From Streptomyces mobaraensis (GTDB lineage: Bacteria; Actinomycetota; Actinomycetes; Streptomycetales; Streptomycetaceae), in the NCBI RefSeq assembly GCF_020099395.1, contig NZ_CP083590.1:6882001-6946000 (forward strand): a stretch of DNA of 64,000 nt, in the 5' to 3' direction. This document shows positions 58,138 to 64,000 of the stretch, in pieces. Positions within the stretch are counted from its first letter, which is position 1; each line of letters opens with the position of its first letter. A program made the position numbers and the translations under genes. A model generated the notes under the pieces. That model was not told where the DNA came from. It did not search any database and saw only the letters and a program-made list of their open reading frames with translations.

Positions 58138-58357
58138 GGGCGGTCCGGTTCAGGGGTGCGCACGAGGGCCAGAATGGGCCGGACGGCGGGGGCGCGGCGT
58201 GGCGCCACGCCCGGCGGGGCCGGGAGTTCGCCCCGGGGAGTGCTCGCCGGGCGCGGCGGTGACGGGGTGGCGGTACGGCGTCCGGTACTCGTCGCCGCCG
58301 GAGCGGGTGGAGCGGGCGGACGGAGACGCGCCCCCGTCCGCCTCCGTACCCCGCGTG

Positions 58358-59482
58358 TCAGCCGTACATCGCCAGCCGGTGGAACGCCAACAGCGCGTCG
58401 TCGATCGGGTGGGGCCGCGGCCTGCCCGAGGCGTCGAACCCGCTCCACCGCTGGAGGTTGACCGCGACGGACACCTGCCGGCCGCCGTCGGCCCGGATCG
58501 CGGACAGCGCTCCGGCGCCCCAGACCGTGCCGCCGTGGCCCCAGAAGGTGTCCTGGCCGGGGGCCTCCAGCGGGTGCAGGCCGAGGCCGTAGGGGATCGT
58601 CCTGCCCTCCTGGGAGACGACCGGGACCGTGCGCCGCATCTCCGCCAGCGAGGACGGGGTGACGATCTCGCCGGCGAGCAGCAGGCGGTAGAAGCGGTTG
58701 AGGTCCGCGACGGTCGATATCAGGGCGCCCGCCGGTCCCACCCAGGACATGTCGTAGGCGCTGTAGTCGCGCGGCGGGTCGATCATGCCGAACCACGCCT
58801 CGTACATCCGCGGGTGCGGGCCCCGGATGTGCGGTTCCGTGGGGAGTTCGGTGTCCCGGAGTCCGGCGCGTTCGATGACGTCGCGGGTGACGCAGCGCTC
58901 GGCCGTGGTACCGGTGACGTGCTCCAGGAGGGCGCCGAGGAGCAGGTAGTTGGTGTTGGAGTAGAGGCCCGGGGTGCTGCCCGGGGCGCCGACGGGAGGG
59001 GCGGCGACGCCCATCCCGATCAGGTCGGTCGGGTCGAAGCGGGTGAACCGGTGGTCGTCCAGGCTCTCCGGGCCGGTGGCCGCGAGGTCGGGGAACGATT
59101 TGAGGGACGGGTAGGCGTAGGGCAGGTACTCGGCCAGGCCGCTGGTGTGGTTGATCAGCATCCGGACCGTGATCGCCCGGCCGCGTTCCCCGGGGACCAG
59201 CTCCGGGAGATACCGCCCGATCGGTGCGTCGAGGGCGATCGTCCCGCTCTCGACCTGCCGCAGGACCGCGGCGGCGGTGAAGGTCTTGGTGATGCTGCCG
59301 ACGCGGTGCCGCATGTCGGCGGTGACGGGACGGCCGGTGGCGGTGTCGGCGACGCCGGCGGCGCCGCGCCAGGTCCGGTCGCCGTCGCGCACCTCGGCGA
59401 ACAGGCCCGGGATTCCGGCGCGGTGGACGTTCTCCAAGGCGGCGTCGAGCGCCGTGGTGTCCAGCGGATTGCTCACGGTCAT
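58358..59482 (-). CDS. Serine hydrolase of the beta-lactamase/DD-peptidase family
   Basis: A 374-residue class C-type serine hydrolase. The nucleophile Ser63 is in GSITKTF (S-x-x-K), the second motif YSNTNYLLLGALLEHV carries Tyr-Ser-Asn, and the third is FWGHGGTVWG (H-G-G, replacing the classical KTG). There is no clear signal peptide at this start. GGAAGGACGC before the ATG is a strong ribosome site, and the frame is open upstream but that stretch is not conserved-looking. Members act as esterases, D-aminopeptidases or DD-carboxypeptidases. It is the only hydrolase in its neighbourhood. Confidence 0.9.
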   Translation of the reverse strand: MTVSNPLDTTALDAALENVHRAGIPGLFAEVRDGDRTWRGAAGVADTATGRPVTADMRHRVGSITKTFTAAAVLRQVESGTIALDAPIGRYLPELVPGERGRAITVRMLINHTSGLAEYLPYAYPSLKSFPDLAATGPESLDDHRFTRFDPTDLIGMGVAAPPVGAPGSTPGLYSNTNYLLLGALLEHVTGTTAERCVTRDVIERAGLRDTELPTEPHIRGPHPRMYEAWFGMIDPPRDYSAYDMSWVGPAGALISTVADLNRFYRLLLAGEIVTPSSLAEMRRTVPVVSQEGRTIPYGLGLHPLEAPGQDTFWGHGGTVWGAGALSAIRADGGRQVSVAVNLQRWSGFDASGRPRPHPIDDALLAFHRLAMYG

Positions 59483-59645
59483 GCGTCCTTCCGTCGGCCG
59501 CGGGCCGGACTCGATGTCGGTCGCCCGACCCGGGGAACAGGGCATGGGGGCGCGCCGGACAGCCGGTGGCCGGTGGTCCGGCGCGCTCGTGCCGCCATTA
59601 TGCACGCAGTGCGTGCATCGACGAGTGCATGGGGAGGGCCCGGGT

Positions 59646-60089
59646 TCAGGCGTCCCGGTCGGAGGGCGGTGCGGCCAGGCGGCGTTCGGGCTGTCGGATG
59701 GGGACGTCATTGATGCTCGCGAAGCGGCGCCGCATCAGGCCGTTCGCGGCGAACTCCCAGTTCTCGTTGCCGTGCGAGCGGTACCAGTGGCCGGCCGCGT
59801 CGTGCCACTCGTACGTGAAGCGCACGGCGATCCGGTCGTCGGTGTACGCCCAGAGCTCCTTGCGGAGGCGGTAGTCGAGTTCGCGGCGCCACTTGTCGCG
59901 GAGGAAGGCGGTGATCTCGGCGCGGCCGGTGAGGAAGACGTCGCGGTCGCGCCACTCCGAGTCCTCGGTGTACGCGAGCGCGACCCGCTCCGGGTCGCGG
60001 CTGTTCCAGGCCGCCTCGGCGGCGCGCACCTTCTCCAGGGCGGTCTCGGCGGTGAACGGCGGCAGCGGGGGCCTCGGGGTTTCGGGCAT
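59646..60089 (-). CDS. DUF1348 NTF2-fold protein
   Basis: A 147-residue protein starting [21 protein letters not shown]. It carries the DUF1348 pattern: [28 protein letters not shown] near the N-terminus, [30 protein letters not shown] in the middle, and [19 protein letters not shown]. The NTF2 fold binds small ligands and members are often linked to TetR-type regulators. Here a TetR gene is divergent, with two operator-like palindromes between, so this is the likely regulated gene. AGGAGACC precedes the ATG. The ligand or reaction is unknown. Confidence 0.92.
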   Translation of the reverse strand: MPETPRPPLPPFTAETALEKVRAAEAAWNSRDPERVALAYTEDSEWRDRDVFLTGRAEITAFLRDKWRRELDYRLRKELWAYTDDRIAVRFTYEWHDAAGHWYRSHGNENWEFAANGLMRRRFASINDVPIRQPERRLAAPPSDRDA

Positions 60090-60127
60090 GGCGGTCTCCT
60101 GGTGCGGCTGTCGGCTTCGAGAAGGTT

Positions 60128-60179
60128 GAGAACGATCGTTCTCCATGGTGTGCGGTAGCGTAGGAGAACGGTGGTTCTC
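60128..60179. promoter_or_regulatory. Two TetR operator-like palindromes
   Basis: GAGAACGATCGTTCTC (60128-60143) is a perfect 16-bp palindrome; GAGAACGGTGGTTCTC (60164-60179) is the same site with a mismatched centre, 36 bases apart centre to centre. They lie between the divergent DUF1348 and TetR genes and fit cooperative binding by two TetR dimers. Confidence 0.8.
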
Positions 60180-60194
60180 GTGCAAGGGGAGAGA

Positions 60195-60779
60195 ATGGTG
60201 GAGTCCGTGGCACAGGCGGGGCCGGAGCTGTCGGAGAGCCCGGAGGGCAGGGTGCTGGACGCCGCCGAGGAGCTGTTCTACGGCCGCGGGCTGCAGGCGG
60301 TGGGCATGGACGCGATCCGGGCCGCGTCCGGGGTGTCGCTCAAGCGGCTGTACCGGCTCTTCCCCTCGAAGGACTCCCTCGTCGAGGCGTACCTCAGCCG
60401 CCGCGACGAGCGCTGGCGCGCCTCCCTGCAGCGGTTCGCCGACGCGCGCCCGGCCGGGGCCGAGCGGGTGCTGGCCGTCTTCGACTGGCTCCACACGTGG
60501 TTCGGGGAACCGGACTTCCGGGGGTGCGCCTTCGTCAACTCCTACGGGGAGCTGGGCGCCACCCATCCCGGTGTCGCCGCCGCCGCGCGGCGGCACAAGG
60601 ACGCCTTCCGGCGGTACCTGGCGGGGCTGGCCGCCGCCGCGGGCGGCTCCGAGGCACTGGCCGACCAGCTCCTCCTCCTCGCGGAGGGCGCCATCACCAC
60701 GGCGGCGCTCTCCGGGAGCCCCGAACCCGCGCTGCACGCGCGGGAGGCGGCGCAGGCCCTGATGGCGAAGGGGAGTTGA
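60195..60779 (+). CDS. TetR-family transcriptional repressor
   Basis: A 194-residue regulator. The N-terminal HTH is [24 protein letters not shown], followed by [23 protein letters not shown] as helices 2-4. The helical C-terminal ligand domain includes [18 protein letters not shown] and [18 protein letters not shown], as in regulators of the AcrR-type YxaF/TetR_C subgroup. The start at 60195 (AAGGGGAGAG upstream) was preferred to GTG 60171, which would lie across the operator. It very likely represses itself and the divergent DUF1348 gene via the two palindromes. Confidence 0.93.
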   Translation: MVESVAQAGPELSESPEGRVLDAAEELFYGRGLQAVGMDAIRAASGVSLKRLYRLFPSKDSLVEAYLSRRDERWRASLQRFADARPAGAERVLAVFDWLHTWFGEPDFRGCAFVNSYGELGATHPGVAAAARRHKDAFRRYLAGLAAAAGGSEALADQLLLLAEGAITTAALSGSPEPALHAREAAQALMAKGS

Positions 60780-60804
60780 CGGAGCGTCAGGGTGGGCGGG
60801 GATC

Positions 60805-62424
60805 TCAGGACAGGTCGCGGATCACCTCCGCGATCGTCGCCACGCCCTCCGCGATGTCGGACGCGGGCGGCGCCGCGTAACCCAGTACCAGGCCTGGCCG
60901 CCGGGACCGGAGGCTGTGCCAGGACAGCGGCTGCACCTTCACGCCCCGCTCCAGGGCCGCCGCGGCCACGGCCGCGTCGTCCGGGCCGCCGTCGAAGGTG
61001 ACCATCAGGTGCAGGCCGGCGGCGGCGCCGTGCACCACCGCGCCCGGCAGCCGGGCGCCGATCGCCTCGATCATCGCGTCCCGCCGCCTCCGGTGCCGCC
61101 GCCGCAACTGCCGCAGGTGGCGCTCCATTTCACCCGACTCCAGCAGCCGGGCCAGCACCAGCTGCGGCAGTGCCGCGTTGCCCAGGTCCGTGAACCGCTT
61201 CGCGTCCACCAGCGCCTCCCGGTACCGCGGGGGCGCGAGCAGCCAGCCCACGCGCAGCGCGGGGGCGAACAGCTTCGAGATGCTCCCCATGTAGCAGACG
61301 CCGTCCGAGAGCATCGACCGCAACGCCGCCACCGGGGGCCGGTCGTAGCGGTGTTCCGCGTCGTAGTCGTCCTCGAGGACCAGACCGCCGTCCGTGACCC
61401 AGTCCATCAACGCCCGTCGCCGGGCGCCCCCGAGGACCACCCCGGTCGGGAACTGGTGCGCGGGGGTGAGCAGGACGGCCCGCGCGCCGGTGGCCCGCAG
61501 CGCGTCGACGCGGACGCCCTCGGCGTCCACCGGCACCGGCGGCGTCTCCGCGCCCCAGTACGCGAAGTGCTGCCGGGCGCCCAGCGAACCCGGGTCCTCC
61601 ACCGCCACCTCGCCGATCCCCGCCCGGACCAGCACCTGGGCCACCAGCCCCATCGCCTGGGCGACCCCGCCGACGACGACCACCTCGTCCGGGTCCGCCA
61701 CGATCCCCCGCGTCCGGGCGAGCCAGCGGACCAGGGCCAGCCGCAGCTCCGGCGTCCCGCGCGGGTCGCCGTAGCCGAACGCCGAGGAGGTGAGGGAACC
61801 GAGGACGGCGCGCTCTGCGCCCAGCCAGGCCGCCCGCGGGAACGCCGTGAGGTCGGGCAGCCCGGGCGACAGGTCGATCCGGGCGGGAGCGGCCCGCAGC
61901 GCGTCGAACGCGTCCGCGCCGGGGGCCGTGAACAGCCCGCCGGGCAACGGCTCGTCGGGACCGGCCGGACGGGCGGGCCGGGCCGGGTTCGGGGCCGGGG
62001 CCGGCGCCCGGCCGGACGGCGGGCGCGCCACGGCCGGCGCCGCGACCACGAACGTGCCGTGCCGGCCGCGCCCGGCCGCGTGCCCGTCCTCCGTCAGCCG
62101 GCGGTACGCCTCGATCACCACCCCGCGCGACAGCCGCAGTTCACCGGCCAGCAGCCGGCTGGGCGGCAGCCGGCTGCCCACCGGCAGCCGCCCGTCGGCG
62201 ATCGCCTCCCGGAGCCGCCGGGTCAGCCAGTCGGCCAGCCCACCCGGCGGCGCGTCGCCGACGTCGAGCTGGAGGAAGTCCGAACCGGAGGCACCCGGCT
62301 CCGGGCCGGAGCCGCCTGTCTTCACATCGGAGGAACCCCCTTCCGGATGGGAAGAACCCGGCCCCGAGCCGGGGGCACCCGGCGCTATGGACCCTTTGGC
62401 AGCACGCTCATTGGACCTGTCCAT
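60805..62424 (-). CDS. MocR-type GntR/aminotransferase regulator (PdxR-like)
   Basis: A 539-residue protein that fuses a GntR winged helix (residues ~70-140: [46 protein letters not shown]) to a fold-type-I aminotransferase domain. The PLP Lys is K384 in [15 protein letters not shown], with [11 protein letters not shown] preceding. MocR proteins sense PLP or amino compounds and regulate divergent genes. The divergent partner here is a LysE exporter, suggesting control of amino-acid or amine efflux. The ATG follows CAATGGCCCG with little leader. The N-terminal ~50 residues are low complexity ([11 protein letters not shown]). Confidence 0.92.
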   Translation of the reverse strand: MDRSNERAAKGSIAPGAPGSGPGSSHPEGGSSDVKTGGSGPEPGASGSDFLQLDVGDAPPGGLADWLTRRLREAIADGRLPVGSRLPPSRLLAGELRLSRGVVIEAYRRLTEDGHAAGRGRHGTFVVAAPAVARPPSGRAPAPAPNPARPARPAGPDEPLPGGLFTAPGADAFDALRAAPARIDLSPGLPDLTAFPRAAWLGAERAVLGSLTSSAFGYGDPRGTPELRLALVRWLARTRGIVADPDEVVVVGGVAQAMGLVAQVLVRAGIGEVAVEDPGSLGARQHFAYWGAETPPVPVDAEGVRVDALRATGARAVLLTPAHQFPTGVVLGGARRRALMDWVTDGGLVLEDDYDAEHRYDRPPVAALRSMLSDGVCYMGSISKLFAPALRVGWLLAPPRYREALVDAKRFTDLGNAALPQLVLARLLESGEMERHLRQLRRRHRRRRDAMIEAIGARLPGAVVHGAAAGLHLMVTFDGGPDDAAVAAAALERGVKVQPLSWHSLRSRRPGLVLGYAAPPASDIAEGVATIAEVIRDLS

Positions 62425-62506
62425 CGGGCCATTGTGACGGCAGGGTCGGAGAGGAGAAGACGCCGGGGCGGACAGGACCCGGCACGCGCGTCCCGGACGG
62501 AGCACC

Positions 62507-63112
62507 TTGAGCATCGAATTCCTGCTGACCTCACTGATCGTCGTGGCCACCCCCGGTACCGGCGTGCTCTACACCATGGCCGCCGGCCTCTCGCGCGGCG
62601 CCCGGGCGAGCCTCGTCGCCGCGACCGGCTGCACGCTCGGCACGCTGCCGCACATGGCGGCGGCCGTCACCGGCCTGGCCGCCCTGCTGCACACCAGCGC
62701 GCTGGCCTTCCAGATCCTCAAGTACGCCGGTGTGGCCTACCTGTTGTTCATGGCCTGGGCGACGCTCCGCGACAAGGGGTCGCTCGCCGCCGACGAGGAC
62801 GCCGCGCCCCGGTCCGCGGCGCGGACGATCCTCGACGGTGTGCTGATCAACATCCTCAACCCCAAGCTGACCCTCTTCTTCTTCGCCTTCCTCCCGCAGT
62901 TCGTGAGCGAGGACGAGCCGCACGCCCTGCTGCGCATGGTCGAGCTGAGCGCCGTCTTCATCCTCCTCACCTTCCTGGTGTTCGTCGCCTACGGGCGGTT
63001 CGCGGCGGCCTTCCGGGACCGGGTGGTCTCAAGTCCCCGTGCCACGCGGTGGGTTCGCCGTGCCTTCGCGGGCGGTTTCGCGGCGCTGGGGATCGGACTG
63101 GCGTTCCTCTGA
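62507..63112 (+). CDS. LysE-family amino-acid exporter
   Basis: A 201-residue membrane protein starting at TTG (GGAGCACC just upstream). The N-terminus (FLLTSLIVVATPGTGVLYTMAAGLSRG) contains the PG motif typical of RhtB/LysE. About six helices follow: LAFQILKYAGVAYLLFMAW, the conserved linker and GVLINILNPKLTLFFFAFLP, then VELSAVFILLTFLVFVAYG and FAGGFAALGIGLAFL. The family exports amino acids or amines. It is divergent from the MocR-type regulator (82-base gap) and its last 84 bases overlap the end of the DUF6777-like gene. Confidence 0.9.
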   Translation: MSIEFLLTSLIVVATPGTGVLYTMAAGLSRGARASLVAATGCTLGTLPHMAAAVTGLAALLHTSALAFQILKYAGVAYLLFMAWATLRDKGSLAADEDAAPRSAARTILDGVLINILNPKLTLFFFAFLPQFVSEDEPHALLRMVELSAVFILLTFLVFVAYGRFAAAFRDRVVSSPRATRWVRRAFAGGFAALGIGLAFL

Positions 63113-64000
63113 CGGCGCCCGCGGCGCGGAGTACCCGCCGCCCGACGAGGGCGGTTCGGCCGGCCGGGCCGCCGGCGGCGACACCGTCCGCGGCGGACGC
63201 GGCGGCGTGGCCATCAGCGGCGCGGAGGGCTTGACCTGGGACTCGTGCGGCGCCGTCGTCGGGGCCGCGTGGGTGGGCGGGGCGACCGTGGGACGTTTCG
63301 ACGGCGGGTGGGGAGCCGTCGGGACGTGCGGTGGGGAGGGGACGTGCGGCGCCGACGGCGGGCGGGACGAGGTGCCGTGGGGGGAGGAGCCGCTCGGCGC
63401 GGAGCCGTGGGCGGACGGGGACGGCCGGTCGGAGGGCGGGCGGGGGGAAGTACCCGAGGAGGCGGACGAACCGGACGCGTCGGAGGACGGTGCCGACGGG
63501 CCGGAAGACGGGCCCGAAGGCGCGCCGGAGCCGTCCGGCGAGGGCGAGCCCGTACCCGTACCGGGGGTTCCCGGGGCGCCGGGGGTGTGGGACGGCGTCG
63601 GCGGCCGGGCCGTCGGCGCCGAGTCGTGCGAGCCGTCGTCACCGACCTCGCGGTGGAACATCCGGTCCTTCCGCTCGGTGTCGACCAGCGGGATCGCCTT
63701 CAGCGGGCCCTTGTCGGCGGGCCGCGGCAGGATGACCGTGACCGTCGCCACCGCGAAGCCCTCCCAGCGCCGCCCGTCGAACGCCGCGTCGCGCACGTTC
63801 ACCGAGGAGTCCGGCTCCCCCAGCGGGTTGCCGCAGTTGCACTTGACCGCCGGCTTCGCGTACGCGTCGACGAGCACCGCCACACCGGCCTGCAGCACGG
63901 CCGGGTAGGCCCGCGCCCGGCCCTCGCCGTCGTAGTCGTGATTGGTGACGAGCGTGTCGTGCATCAGGACCGCCGGCGTCAGGCCGTCGACGTACGCCTG
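63029..64000 (-). CDS. C-terminal part of a DUF6777-like protein (5' end outside window)
   Basis: The frame is open to the right edge, so the N-terminal part is missing. The visible 323 residues start QAYVDGLTPAVLMHDTLV and include DYDGEGRARAYPAVLQAGVAVLV, KCNCGNPLGEPDSSV (a Cys-Asn-Cys motif) and FAVATVTVILPRPAD, as in DUF6777 of Streptomyces membrane-bound proteins. From about window position 63650 leftward it is Pro/Ser-rich low complexity (for example SSGPSAPSSDASGSSASS). Its last 84 bases overlap the LysE gene on the other strand, a rare length for an overlap. The function is unknown; the domain is probably extracytoplasmic. Confidence 0.78.
   Translation of the reverse strand, partial: QAYVDGLTPAVLMHDTLVTNHDYDGEGRARAYPAVLQAGVAVLVDAYAKPAVKCNCGNPLGEPDSSVNVRDAAFDGRRWEGFAVATVTVILPRPADKGPLKAIPLVDTERKDRMFHREVGDDGSHDSAPTARPPTPSHTPGAPGTPGTGTGSPSPDGSGAPSGPSSGPSAPSSDASGSSASSGTSPRPPSDRPSPSAHGSAPSGSSPHGTSSRPPSAPHVPSPPHVPTAPHPPSKRPTVAPPTHAAPTTAPHESQVKPSAPLMATPPRPPRTVSPPAARPAEPPSSGGGYSAPRAPSEERQSDPQRRETAREGTANPPRGTGT

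Noticed and set aside
60171..60194. Upstream GTG as the TetR start
   Set aside because: It lies inside the second operator and has no ribosome site; ATG 60195 has AAGGGGAGAG.

Overview
The window is a single stretch of very high-GC actinobacterial chromosome, almost certainly Streptomyces. The signs are strong third-position GC bias (long antisense shadow frames), frequent GTG and TTG starts, and many lineage-typical families: DUF397, DUF5302 and DUF6126 small proteins, an NsdA/NsdB-like regulator, a SpoIIE-like PAS protein, a CGNR regulator and GH6 cellulase-type genes. No rRNA, tRNA, CRISPR array, insertion sequence or phage gene was seen.

Region 1 (1-13053) is the 3' half of a biosynthetic cluster that I recognise as piericidin-type. 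The gene order is: terminal type I PKS with thioesterase, small methyltransferase, SRPBCC protein, asparagine-synthetase-like amidotransferase, UbiG-like methyltransferase, FAD aromatic hydroxylase, then a strong terminator. The PKS holds two modules without ketoreductase. The first is predicted to use methylmalonyl-CoA and the second malonyl-CoA. That gives a beta,delta-diketo acid which, once amidated, can close to a 3-methyl-alpha-pyridone. One hydroxylase and two O-methyltransferases then fit a dimethoxy-pyridinol head group. The upstream PKS genes and any pathway regulator lie outside the window. The PKS carries two unusual in-frame repeat arrays (24 x 21 bp and 11 x 15 bp), a scar of a lost ketoreductase and an altered ACP motif.

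Region 2 (13.1-30.5 kb) is ordinary accessory chromosome. It holds a LuxR-type response regulator and histidine kinase flanking a polytopic membrane protein, a PAP2 phosphatase, a Ser/Thr kinase fused to eight exact 42-residue TPR-like repeats, and a staphylococcal-nuclease-like ORF running without a stop into a SnoaL-like gene. It also has divergent HxlR/imine-reductase-like and CGNR/MFS pairs with visible operator-like repeats, a penicillin-acylase-family gene broken by one base, and phenylacetate-CoA ligase.

Region 3 (30.5-45.6 kb) holds conserved Streptomyces genes: an LRR protein, a peptidoglycan amidase, an APH-family protein, an NsdA/NsdB-like regulator, a degenerate SpoIIE-type PAS protein, a HEAT-like protein, an orphan ketosynthase/ACP pair and several small secreted or membrane proteins.

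Region 4 (45.7-64 kb) holds a cellulose-synthase-like GT2, a lipoprotein, a GH6 glucanase, a divergent NHEJ ligase/polymerase pair, an ArsB-like permease, a serine hydrolase, a TetR regulator with two operator-like sites, a MocR-type regulator facing a LysE exporter, and the C-terminal part of a DUF6777-like protein cut by the window end. A recurrent theme is short in-register tandem repeats (14-21 bp), both inside coding regions and between genes.
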